From assembly GCA_020091685.1 (NCBI GenBank), contig CM034603.1:32101696-32165695 (forward strand): a stretch of DNA of 64,000 bases, in the 5' to 3' direction. Below, piece after piece: positions 25,312-36,775 of the stretch. The notes beneath the pieces are model-generated. The model was not told the origin of the DNA, made no database searches, and saw only the letters and a program-made list of their open reading frames with translations. The position numbers were made by a program, and so were the translations under genes. Each line of letters starts with the position of its first letter. Position 1 is the stretch's first letter. The stretch is from Lutjanus erythropterus (lineage: Eukaryota > Chordata > Actinopteri > Lutjaniformes > Lutjanidae).

Positions 25312-26715
25312 CTATTAAAGGGACAGTCTGAATTATTTGATGTGGGGTTGAAAGTCAGTGTGTTATCTACAGTAGATGGCCGTCTGGATGCCCCCAGTTT
25401 GGAGGAGCAGAGAGGAGGACCAGCACTGAAACTAAGCAATAAACTCTTGTGGTCGAATTCAGCAACAAAATATATTTTAGCCACTTAAAAGGACAATTCT
25501 CCCCAAAATCAAAAATACATACTTTCCCCCTGCCGTCTATAGTTATTTATCCATCTAGATTGTTTTGCTGTGAGTTGCAGAGTTTTCAGATATCAGCTGC
25601 AGAGATGTCTGCATTCTCTCTAGATGTGGCGCTCAAAGGGACAAAAAATACATTAAAAAAAAACAAATAAAAACCAGCATCTCTTTCCAGAAATCATGAT
25701 CCGGATACCCAAGATTATCCACAGACCTTGTTGTGATCAGAGAAAGTAGTTCTGGTAGATTCTATTGTAGAAAGAAAGTAGTTTCTACATAAAGCTGCTC
25801 GGAACAGGGTCTGTGCTCTCTTGAGTAACTGGGCCATGATGATGTATTTTTTATTTTGGTGCTTTATGCACCACAAGCTGAGTGCCAGTTTGTCCCCTTG
25901 TATTTGAGAGAAGGCTGACATCTCGACAGCTGATATCTCCAAAACTTGGCAACTGATACCAAAATTAATTAGCTAGAAAAATAGTGCAGGCCAGCATATG
26001 TATGTTTGATTTTTGGGATGAATTGTGCCTTTAATTAAAAAAAAAAAAGGCCCAACTAAAAAGATATCTGTCACTTCAAGTGTACAAGAATATTTTCACT
26101 CCTTTACTTTGCCGTCAGACAGACTTTTCTGACGGGAAACTACTCTTATTTAAGCCAAATATTGCTCTCTCCAAAGCAACCAAACTCCATTGACAAAATC
26201 AGTCCTTTTGCTGCAGTCAGTTGCTCCTCTACCACTGCTTCAGTCTGTTAGTTCACATTATCATGTGACTGTAGTGACTCCAAACTGACCTTCTAAAACA
26301 CATAATAATACAAACAAGCTAACAGATCGAGGCAGCGGTAAACCAGCAACCCCAATGTTCTGTGACATAAAATTATCAATTTCACTTATGGACTTTGGCT
26401 GGTTTGGAGATAGTGATATTTGGCTTGTATAACAATGGTTTCCTGTTGGAAAAGGCTGTCTAATGGTAAAGTAAAATGGTGAAAATAGTCTAAATATACC
26501 ATACACTTAAACCTATAATGATTTCATAGGGAGGATATTTTTTAGGTGGCTAAAATATCTTTTTGTTGCTGACCCTGTCCACAGTAGGACATTGCTTAAC
26601 TTCTCCAAACTGAGAGCGTGTTGACCAGCATCTACTGTAGCTAATACACTGACTACTTATAAGTGCCTCATACAGCCCAACATCAAATAATCCAAACTAT
26701 TCCTTCACAATTATT
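25312..26715. repeat. Inverted-repeat transposon with a second element inserted in it
   Basis: About 25312-25488 and the reverse complement of about 26530-26715 match imperfectly along their length. Shared landmarks are ATTATTTGATGT, CTACAGTAGATG, CAGCAACAAAA and ATATTTTAGCCAC. Directly against the left arm lies a separate element, 25489-26034, with its own inverted ends (TTAAAAGGACAATTCTCCCC and GGATGAATTGTGCCTTTAA). The inner element therefore inserted into the outer one. Neither has a transposase. Confidence 0.65.
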
Positions 26716-27293
26716 TTTTAACACTGATTAAAGAGCAATTGGTGTTTCATACTGTATAACTTATATTTTCAAGTAGCATGTAAGAACTTTGGATGGGAAA
26801 GCCTCATAACATCATTAAAAAGGTATATTTTCTAAATTATAAACGACATGTGGACCACAACTTGTGCAAACTGAGTAGATTGTTGTTGTTTGTTTCAGTG
26901 GCGTGTTATGCGTGCCTGCCTGATGCACTTAGAAAAGGATGCTGACAGCACATCTGCTGGAAGGTGTTTGAAAACTTTTGGTTGAGCTGTCCTGCCCCCT
27001 CGAGCTCATGCAAATGCATGACATGACTGACAGGGAAGGCTGTCTCTCGTGCTATTTCAGATCAGCACCCCAAGGGGCTGGCTCTCCAGTCAGGCAAGGT
27101 GACTCCCTCAATGACACGCTCTTTCTTTTCAAACTGTCCTGACATAATTTCATATCCCCACTAGATGGCAGAATCGATCTGTGAAAAGCTGTGCCTCTGT
27201 CATGATGGTCATTTGATAAGGTTTGATGAGCAGAACTACCTTTGATTTCCAGTATAAACCAACAACAGCACATATGGATAAAAGACAAGAACA

Positions 27294-27299
27294 TTTATT
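27294..27299 (-). terminator. Polyadenylation signal of the 27.5-28.2 kb chemokine
   Basis: AATAAA on the minus strand lies about 200 bp after the stop codon at 27501. No nearer canonical signal was seen. Confidence 0.55.
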
Positions 27300-27500
27300 T
27301 TTGTTTACAGCAAACAATGGACACCATGAACACTTTTTGCATCTTTATCGCTTGTAAGCCACATGCAGGAATGTATGAGGAAAATAGAGCAACAAATAAA
27401 TAGTGCAAGCAATAAATATTAAATATCACATAAGAAAGCATTTTAAATACTTTAAATTAATGCAAGACAACTGGCTATAGATGGTGGTGAGGAGTGCTTT

Positions 27501-28187
27501 CTAAGGGCTGGAGGTTTGAGAGGTGGCGGTAGCAGGAGTAGTGGTGTTTGCTCTGCGGGCCTGCCTGTAAAACACACAAAAAAGAGAAAATAGTTAAAAA
27601 ACAGTTTGTCCATCATGTCTGATGCGACCAACAAAAATCATCAATACTGGAGACTGACTGAGGTGATAAAGGCATATACTCACTCTAGCTCCCTGATCTT
27701 CTCGAACACCCAGTCCTGCCTCCAGTGGCTGCAGACTTCTCCTTCTGTGGTCTCAAATCTGGGGTGGCAAAAAAGAAAAAAAAAAATCAACCACAAGCTC
27801 CAAACCACTTCTCATCAAGAACTTGGATTTTCAACATCATTGATCGTGGCTCGTGGTGTTTAATGAAATAAAGAGGTGATTCTTACACGACAGCGCGGAC
27901 GCATGGCAGCTGCCTCCTCTGGATCCTGTAGCCCAAGATGGGAGCAGTGATGTTCGTGATGCTGACTTCAGTGCAGCAGTTGGCGATCTTTATATCTGTT
28001 TTTCAGAAAAAAAAACAGACAAGCATTGAATAAATACATATACAAATACATATATTTGTAATCCTGGACTAGCAGAGTAATATGGTGCAGGATCTCTGAG
28101 AGGAGACTTACTAGGGCCCGATTCTGCCAGTACCAGAAGCCCTGCGAGGAGAGCCAGGCATGTCAGTCTTCTGATGCACAGCTGCAT
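27501..28187 (-). CDS. CC chemokine, four exons, 107 residues
   Basis: This is a secreted CC chemokine. Exons are 28112-28187, 27887-27995, 27684-27758 and 27501-27564, with GT-AG introns in phases 1, 2 and 2 and a total of 324 nt. Residues 1 to about 24 form a signal peptide. Cysteines are 32, 33, 57 and 71, in the contexts [16 protein letters not shown] and GEVCSHW; W74 and W78 follow in exon 3. Asn40 (NIT) and Asn93 (NTT) are possible N-glycosylation sites. Exon 4 adds a short Thr/Ser-rich tail. Reading through the exon 3 donor would end at once at TGA, giving a possible shorter form. The four-exon structure resembles the neighbouring CCL20-like gene, with which it is convergent. The YRIQR and ITAPI signature looks like a fish-specific CC lineage, so no mammalian name is assigned. 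Confidence 0.85.
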
Positions 28188-28286
28188 GGTTACCGCGTGA
28201 TGAGATGTTCCAGAGGTTCTTTGCAGAAGCTGATCGCCTGATCTGGCAGCTGGAGATGACTGATCTCTTTGGACCAGACCTCCAGG

Positions 28287-28293
28287 TTTTATA
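28287..28293 (-). promoter_or_regulatory. TATA box of the 27.5-28.2 kb chemokine
   Basis: TATAAAA on the minus strand lies 100 bp upstream of the start codon at 28187. This predicts transcription from about 28260 and a 5' UTR of roughly 70 bp. Confidence 0.65.
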
Positions 28294-30866
28294 GGATGAA
28301 AAGAGGAACCAGTGCAAACTGACCGGATGATGCGTCTCATCAGGCTTTCTACATTGTTGGTGTGGGTGTAGTTGGATGGGGGGAAAGTGCGCATTTGGAT
28401 GACACTGTAGTCTACAGTTTCCTTTTTTTGTGATTTCATCATGACATTGAATGAGCTGAAAAAGAAATTTGCTCAAACTGAGACTTTTATTACGTTTTAT
28501 CTCTGTCAGTAAAAAGTCACCATCAATTAAATTAAATGCATGAATGAATAAATAGCAAACTAACAAACCTGCTTTAATTTACTAATACGTTGATACAGAT
28601 TTTCATCAAGACAATCCTGTTTAACATTCTTAAATTAATTCGGTAGGACTTAAGTCTGGGTTGTCCGGTGATATACGTGAAAATCTCACGCTTCTCCTGA
28701 TAATCTCATAACATTAGCAGATGGAAATATGCACTGATTGGCGTTTTCTTTTGCAGATTTTCTCAAAAAATCAGTTTCATTTGGATGTGTCTATGTGTCT
28801 ATAAATGTTAGGGTTGACATCCTGCCCAGAATGTTCCTACCTAACATATAATAATGCAAACTGGGATACACTTCAACCCCCAAGGCTCTGAACAAGGTAA
28901 GCTAGGACAAACGCATACAATGAAAAGATAAATAGGCATTCATATTATTTTGTATTTATTGAAATTTACTGTATTAACCTGGTTAGTTAATCATAATGTC
29001 AATTTAATGTTGTTTAAAATGACTGCATTTGGGCAGAAATCCTGCTGATTTCAGCAATAATGTAAATGCAACATCATGTGCCGGTCACTCTACCCAATGT
29101 GTCATCTTTCTTTCCTTCTATCTCTCCTCTTTCTCTGCTGCTTGCTGTCATTGCCAGTGCAGGGCCGAGAAAAGGGGAAGGAAGGAGATCCTGAGGCTTT
29201 CCACCGCAAGACTTTCCGAGCATCCTCCACCCAAATTTGGTCATCCGCCCTTGCATGCTCGGCCATTTCAGTTACAAGTCTCGACTTGTTAGTCGGCACC
29301 GTTATGATTTAGACGATTCAGACTGCATAACAGATCAAAATTACTTTGCAAGTAGAAATGTGTTCCTTAATATATTGAATATCTGACTTACCACAAACTA
29401 AATGGGGAGGGTTTATTCACTTCTTTCTTCTTTCTCTTTCTTGCAGCTTTATAAAAAGCTGCCAAAAGCCAAAGAACTGCCAAAAAGAGTAAGAAGCAGG
29501 TTTCTTACTGCCAGTAAAACGAGCTGCCAGTCACGAGTTGGTTTATAAACCAAATTAATTTGCTCTGTCTGGCTTTTGTCTACTTTAAGGAGTTGCTGCA
29601 CACTCGAATGTGTTTTTTGGGCTGTAAGCTGAATCATATTACTGTATTGTGATGAAACACACTGATGCTGGCGTTAATGTTGACATTTCTTTATAAATTT
29701 AGAAAAATCAGCATTTCTCAGGTTGAAAATGGCTCACAACGCCATGTGCTGGTTTACATCACGCTGAACTCTGCGGGGCCAATGCTGAGATAGAGCCGAC
29801 CATTTGGGACTGCAGCTATCAATTATTTTAGTTCAGTCAGACAACTCACGTTTAAGAATGTTTATTGCAGCAGCAGAACATAGTTAGAGTTTGGAGGTAG
29901 AGATATTGAGGAGTGATGAACACATATCTTGGACCTCCTGTTGGCGCCTGCAGATGGATGCTGGGGTTTTGGTGGTGGGGCTGAATGAAAATATAAATTA
30001 ACAACCAGTTGTTTCCTTTTTTGAAAAATCATCATTTTTATAGCTAATATTATTGCTAACATATCGCTAATGTTACCTTGTTGTGTCTCTCTGACACAGT
30101 GTTTGCTTCCACTCAAATTTAAGAGTAAGACTAAGATTGCATGAGTCTATTTCCACACAAACAGTTCACGAAAACCACCAGACAGATAATCAAAACACCC
30201 ATGATAATTTCTCAGCTTTTTCAACAACTGATAAACAAAAATGTTTAAAAAATTAATCCAAAGGAATAAACAGAACCAAAATTATATTAGTCTGTGTTGC
30301 TGAGTTTCAATGGCAAATATTTTAGCAAAAAAAAAAAAAAAAAGAACTTCTAAAAAGCAGAACTTGTGATCTCAGAGTTTCTCGGTATGCTTTGATGATG
30401 CAAATTAAATTTCTAGAGAAAACCATGTCCTATTGCCCTCTTGGCAAGACACTACAGTATTTTTCCTTCATTTTGCAGACACTTGCAGGTTACAGCGGAT
30501 AAGGACAATATCCGTTGATAACTAAGAAAAGAGAAGTAAGACCTCATGGTTTAGTCACAATGGATTAATCTTGTGGAGTTTGTGCATGTAACAGAGACAA
30601 GCCTAGTTAAGACATGATATATGATGCTGAAAAACAGTCATAACATCTATAAATCTCAGCACCCAGAGAGGAAATCACTGTCAAATCATTGTTATCAATC
30701 AGCAATCCTTCTTCAAACAATACAGCTTGACAAAACTGGCACTGACCCCAACTCTGCACTTCTTCACCTTTGTGGTCTTTATTTCATTTTGTTTATATCT
30801 CCCCAAACTGCCATTTCAAATGTTGCATTTGTTACAGAAGGACTATGTTTAGTTTATGTGCTTGTG

Positions 30867-31355
30867 TTAAAGGGATAGTTTGCCCAAAAATGAAAATTCA
30901 GCCATTATATCTTCACCCTGATGGCGATTGAAGGTAGAGTTTAGATTTTTAGTCCACAAAACACAGCTGGAGTTGCCAAGTTGACTCAAAAATAAAAAGT
31001 TATTGAAGCCTGAATCTTCAGTGTAGATCCTTAGCTTGGTAAACGTTCATGTGCACATGCACACTGTCTGAACTCTGTGTGTGTGTGTGTGTGTGTGTGT
31101 TATGACTGTGTGTAAATGTCATGTCAGGACTTTTAGAGACTTGGATTATGCCAGACGAGCAGTATGGAGGCATTCTATGTTTTTGCTCCAGTTGTTTTTG
31201 ACGTTTGAAAACTGGTCACCATTCACTTCCATTGTTTGGGAGATTCTGCAACACTTTTTTTCCTGTGAAACTCCAGCAGTGATCTGACCTTCAATCAGCA
31301 TGAGGGCAAGTAGATAATGACTGAATTTTCATTTTTGGGTGAACTACCCCTTTAA
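30867..31355. repeat. Inverted-repeat transposon ending in TTAA
   Basis: The left end TTAAAGGGATAGTTTGCCC and the right end GGGTGAACTACCCCTTTAA are near-perfect inverted copies, and the match continues inward through CAAAAATGAAAATTCAG. The element is 489 bp, starts and ends in TTAA, and includes a TG run at about 31074-31101. TTAA ends are typical of piggyBac-like or related non-autonomous elements. Confidence 0.8.
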
Positions 31356-32598
31356 TGTGATTGATGATAACATTATCACATTTTGGATACAACCCACAGT
31401 AAATGCACATAGGGCTGGGAAATACAGCAATATCATACCATATATATGTTTTATTTTGACATGGCATAAATGTTGACTTGTCCTGGTTTTTAAAGGCTGC
31501 ATCACAGTAAAGTGATGCAATCATGTGAATTTACAGGACTGCTGCCTGTTCCATCATTTGCCTTTATGCATGTTATTAAATCCACATTTATGAGTATTTA
31601 TGAAAAATCTAACTGTATTAATATTCTGTGAAAACACCAACAGTCATCCCTACAAACAGTAAAAAAAAAACAAAAAAAAAAACAGCGTTCTACAAAGTAG
31701 ATTGTCAGCTAATACTGGATTACACAAATGTCTTTACTGGATTTTCTGTTCTTGATTGAAATGTTGAATTTCCTCACCAATGAAAAGGAGAAGTGACAAC
31801 TCAGAATGAGGAAGGAAGCATGAACAGTGTGATTGGGTTCACTAAAATGAATGAAATTGCAAAACATGGTATGCGCTTTCGGAATCATGAATTGGAAAAG
31901 AAAGTTCTCGTTTCGTTATGCCCCTCATTCATAAGTTTTTAATCCTCCATCGATGCTGTTAATCTAACAAATTTAGTCAGTTTGCTACACGGGGGTCATG
32001 ACTTCCTCTCAAATCATTATCTTTATGGGCTCCAGCCTGCTGCCAAATGACAGAAGAATACAGTACAATACTGTAGAACAATCTTACAATGAATCATTGC
32101 CCTGCAGACCTCAGCACTCTGCGCCACACCTAACAGATAAATTAGTACGTCATAATAACAGTCTGTCATTTTAAAGGCACAGGATAAAGTCAACTAAGCA
32201 TAATGGAAACATTTTTAAAACTTCCACTCATATTGTCATTTTAAAAGTGACAGAGCGACAGCTCCATCAGAGCTTATTGCCTATAAAAGACATGGTGGCT
32301 GCAGGAGAGTTGAATTCCTCATTTTAGTTTTGTGTTCACTTTTCTGTCTGTAGTATAATATAATCTTAGTACAGCACTGGTTTTCTTGGGTGATAATTCA
32401 CCTTATATACATCATAATGCAGAATATGATTTAAAATAGTTAATATTTTTCTAATAAATTAGTAATTTCCCAAGTTATTGATGTACTATTTATTAAGGAA
32501 TATGTTGGAGATGAATGTGAGTCTAAAAACAACTTCTGCACAAAAAAATGCAAATGTCTACTCCAAATTTAATGACAAAATACTCGAAAACATTCTAT

Positions 32599-33570
32599 CA
32601 GTGTTGGGCAAGCTACTTGCAAAATGTAGTGAGCTCAGCTACAAGTTATTCTACATTAAATGAAGCTTCACTAGACTGGAGATACCCACCAGAGAAATGT
32701 AGCAAGCTAAGCTACAATAAAATGACAAAAGTAGCTTAACTACATCAAAGCTATTTTTAAAGTAAATGTATCTGTCTGTCTGTGTTTAGTAGTATATTTA
32801 TTACCCCCCTTCTGTACTAGGAGCCATCTATTCAAATATAAAAGTATTTATTTAAATTGACCACAACAATTTGGTTTTGTAGACAAGTGTGTAAAAAAAA
32901 ACTGCACAAGTAATATTTCTGAGTAATATAACCCAAAGTTATACTTTTCAGCTTCTCCTGTCTTCTCATTTTTCCTACCTCTTCCTGCCTACAGTTTTAT
33001 TCTTTTGCTGCCAAAGGACATGTTGCTAGCTAGCGCCATGTTAGCTGTTGGTGTTTGCTGACTGAGTTGTGATGATTAGCTTAGCTAGCGATTGTTGTGT
33101 TAACTTCCGTAAATACCTGAATGTGTGTCCTTAAATCTGTGTTGGACGTCTTGGATGTTGACAGGAGCTTCCTTTTGGGGTTCCACAGTAAACACCGGAA
33201 CGTGTAACTGTTCTGTGAGGACTCGATGAGTAACATGAACTTGTTAAGGTTTTGTCCATGGAGAATCACGACACGTACACGTCTCCTGCTGCGCGCCTGC
33301 CATCCTGCCCCGCTGCGACAATTCGCGGCCATTTTTTTCTACACACTCTGTGGCGGCCATCAGCGTGAGGGCAGGTACGTGACGTCACATGGAAGAGACG
33401 CATTTAAGGCTTAGAAATGCGTGGGGAATTGTAGCTTCTGTGGACGCTACGGCGTTATTTGATCACTAAAGTGTTTGATGAAGAAAACAGCGACGTTAGG
33501 ACCACGTTACTGAGAAATGTAGTTAAACTAGTAACGCGGCTACTTGTAACGACGCTACTGCCCGACACTG
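32599..33570. mobile_element. Non-autonomous hAT-type DNA transposon
   Basis: The ends are CAGTGTTGGGCAAGC and the inverted match GCTACTGCCCGACACTG. The sequence just outside the left end is CATTCTAT and just outside the right end is CATCCTAT, an 8-bp flank pair with one mismatch, as expected for a hAT target-site duplication. The interior (972 bp overall) has no recognisable transposase. The one mismatch suggests a fairly old insertion. Confidence 0.8.
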
Positions 33571-33699
33571 CATCCTATATGAACTTTTTCTGATCTGATG
33601 CTCCTATCAGCAGGACGTAAACTGTCGTGTAAGTGTTGCTGTGGAAATTCAAACAGTTGCTTATTTATACAAGCAGGGCCACAATTATCATTCAGCTGG

Positions 33700-33870
33700 A
33701 GGATGTTTGCAAGTCCAGTATTAACTCCTTTCACTCTCTTTTGGTCTCCACTAACCCCTGAGATAAATATCTGGCTCTTTAGCTGCTAAATGCTCCTCTG
33801 TGTTCACCAGCTGGTCGCTAACTTTGTCTGTCTGCTGTTGAGCAGGTGGTGCACAGCGGGTTGTGAAAGG
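33700..33870. repeat. Interspersed repeat fragment shared with 51525-51690
   Basis: Both places contain TGTTCACCAGCTRG, CTTTGTCTGTCTGCTGT and a preceding CTCCT(C/G)A/ATATTC-type stretch in the same order and orientation. This marks them as two copies of one dispersed family. No coding potential. Confidence 0.5.
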
Positions 33871-34784
33871 TTTATCATGCCCCCATCACACATTGTCCCA
33901 CATTGTCATTTGATGTCTTGTTATTACAAAGTTATCAGTAAAGGCCACTTTAAGAATAGGAAATGCCTGCACTGATGGCAAAAGGAACTCTGACTGAGGT
34001 TTTGTGGTGACATGGTGACATGTTTCCACTTTGATCCTGACAGATAAGAGTCAAAATTCTCACAGCCACTAAAGGTAACCATGAACATGCTGCTGTGGTG
34101 TTTTGGGTCCTTTAGTAAATGCTGGCATTTTTCTTGTGACAGTCATAAGAAATTACTTTAATTAAACCACCTTTCACACACTCACTTAAAAAAAAAAATA
34201 GTAAAATAAACCTTAAAATTAACATGAAATTGCTCCTTTGGTCAGAGTCTTGTGAAACAAAATTTCAAACACCAAACTAGCTGAAAATATATTGTCCACC
34301 CTCTTATAATCCTAGCAGTTAAAAGTCTGTTGGGCCTTAATCTATTTCAGTTCAGTCAGCAGCTTTTACTTCAGTTTGTCACGTAATTGTGGATAATTTT
34401 ATCGGCCACACGCAGCTTTTAAAAGCTCACCTGGAATCGAAGTGAAGAATCCAGTGTGTCCAAATCCTGTGATGGCCCCTTGGGTCCTCCTTCATGCAGT
34501 GTTGCTCTGTCTTGCAGAGTCCGACCATGAAAAAAAAAAAAAACAACCTACACAAGGCACAATACACAGTATTTCAGTCAGTTTTTACTTTTCTGAATAT
34601 TAAATGGCAAAGAAAATGCAGCAGGAGCTATTCCAGTATAAAAAATGTCTATGACTAAACTAACAGGCCACTAAACAGCCGCTTCAGATTTCACAAATCA
34701 CGTTTCATTCTCTTAAAAATGAAAGGTTTTTGTCACATATAACACAACATTTCTTTCCCTCCATTACAGTCATGGAAATAAACT

Positions 34785-35494
34785 AGGGTCGCCACATTCA
34801 GTGTGGGGGGAAAAAAAAGGGACACCTTGCCAGTGACCTCTGATGCGTGAACGAAAAATCAAGCAAGGAGTCTGAGGAACCTCCCTCATGAGATTTTGAG
34901 GGTCAAACATTTTATTTCCTGCATTCTGTTGAATTTTTATGCACCAAATTGTGATTTTTCTGCATCAGTTTCAAAATTCTCTGCTACTCTAGGCTCAAAG
35001 GAAATAAAGAGTCAGGAAGATTAAAGCACAGTTAAATCAAGGATTCAAACATCAGATCACAGACATTGGAAAAAACGTCTGGTCTGTCAAAATAACTCCA
35101 CTCTGGACTGTACCGTTTACCTTATACTCACTCCGTCTGACGGGACTGATCTACTCGTGGTCTGTATTTGGACAGCTTTCCTCTTTTTACAGGTGGACTA
35201 GAGCACATCTGACCATCTAACACAGCAGTGACGTTGAGTGACAGACAACTTGCCTGTAATTCTGATTAAATATGTCTCCATTGTGTCTAAAGAAACTACT
35301 TTAGTTTTATTTATTTATTTATTTTTTCATTTCTTATGTCATTCCAAGCAAATGAAAACAGTGTTATGCATTAGAGTATCATGTGCATGAAAATAAGGGA
35401 CAAATTGTGAACTGTATTGATTCGATAAGGGACAGTGCATCTTATTTCTCAGTAAGGGACAGGCCCTGTATTATACAGGGCCAGTGGCAACCCT
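34785..35494. repeat. Inverted-repeat element with AGGGTYGCCAC ends
   Basis: The left end reads AGGGTCGCCAC and the right end GTGGCAACCCT, an inverted pair. GGGACA motifs lie just inside both ends. The element is about 710 bp and AT-rich inside, with no transposase. It looks like a non-autonomous DNA transposon. Confidence 0.6.
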
Positions 35495-35942
35495 ATAATA
35501 AACCTAACACCACCTAGCTAGCTGACATTGTCGTGAACTGATATTAGCACAGAAAAGACACTCCCAAGCTAAAAATAGCAACTTTTACAGTTACTTCTTT
35601 CTGCTAACTTACATCCTATTTGAATGTTTCCTTCCTCTTTATCTGGCAGGCATTGTTGCATGTGCTATTGCCCTCTGTTGGAAATACAGGAAGACTGAAA
35701 CCACTCCATGTATCAAACTGAATTCCTTCCTTGCCAAAATGTATGAAGGTTAAACAGTACTTGCATTTCAAAAAGACCTTCATATTTTGGTGTAAGGCTT
35801 AGATACAGTGGTTGGTCTACTGTGAAGGTCTCTCTCATAGCCATTATTTTACTGATGACACATACTGAGTTAAATAAGTATTAAGTCTTTATTCTAATAG
35901 TTCTTGTGTTTTTTTGAGGACCCTCTGGCTAAGCTGTCAAAT

Positions 35943-36170
35943 AAAATCAATTTTTTTTATATAGCCCCAAATCACGATTATTCTCAGCGAGTTTTACAAT
36001 CTGTACAGCGTATGATGCCCGCTGTCCCGACTTATACCCTCTATTCGAGTGAAGAAAAACTCCCCCAAAATCCCCTTTGACAAACAAAAAGTGAAAGGAA
36101 CCTGAAGAAGAGCCACAGACACAGACAGGACAGACAGACAAGCAATAGCTGATTAAGAAAACATTTTGAT
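35943..36170. repeat. Common teleost interspersed repeat (ATATAGCCC / AAAAACTCCCC type)
   Basis: The sequence runs through TTTTTTTTATATAGCCCC, TTTTACAATCTGTACAG, GAAGAAAAACTCCCCC and GGAACCTGAAGAAGAGCC. I recognise this series as a dispersed repeat found in very many fish genomes. Reading frames on the minus strand here come from that repeat. Ends are approximate. Confidence 0.55.
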
Positions 36171-36509
36171 GACAGACCTTCTGATAGATGTAAATTATAA
36201 AATATTTGAGAAGAATATGGATCCGGGATGACGGTGAAAGAATTCAGGTGTTGCCAAAGCGGGACCTGAGTCACGTCACCTCCTCACACGGAGAAGGAGA
36301 GAAAGAGGGAGGAGAAACAGCTCAGAGGTGTGTGGGAAGAAAAACAGAGCGTTAGAGAAACGCACCTCATCAGTAGGACAAATATGGACCAAAAGCACTA
36401 GGTTTAAAAAATTCACTGAGCCTGAGTGAGAAAGAGTCGTGGCCTGAGCTAATCGAAGAACAAGCACTAATTGAAAGTTGAGGCGAACAAATGAGTTTTA
36501 AGTTTGGAT

Positions 36510-36775
36510 TTGGAGGACGGGTGTGTAGGATTTACTGGCGTCGAGTGGCAAAATAGCAGATTTCAACCAACTGGCTGCAGGAGAAGCTACGGCATCCAAG
36601 AAACTTAAACAATAAACATGTAGAAACATGGCGTCTCCATGGAAGATGACCTGCAGTATATGTAGATAAAAAAAATGCTCATTCAAAGGTTACAAAAAAT
36701 GAAAACATTTATATGAATATTATATTACATTTCTACCAACAGATCCTCCTAAATGTCACACACCTTTAAAGGCCT
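36510..36775. repeat. Copy of the GTGTAGGATTTA...CCTTTAA foldback repeat
   Basis: The copy begins near GGGTGTGTAGGATTTACTGG, passes GTAGAAACATGGCG and ends at CACACCTTTAAA. It belongs to the family seen best at 59490-59687. The two ends are inverted relative to each other, as in that copy, but more diverged. Confidence 0.5.

Noticed and set aside
29100-29312. Possible exon on the plus strand after a very strong pyrimidine tract ending in CCAG at about 29155
   Set aside because: The acceptor looks good, but no partner exons, known domain or clear donor were found, and two frames are open equally. Evidence is too thin.
32281-32340. TATAAAAG followed shortly by an ATG, considered as a promoter plus first exon
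   Set aside because: The frame from the ATG ends after about a dozen codons and does not encode a leader peptide; no downstream exons were found.
35947-36274. Minus-strand frames with hydrophobic, Leu/Phe/Cys-rich sequence
   Set aside because: They lie in a common teleost interspersed repeat and have no signal-peptide or gene context.
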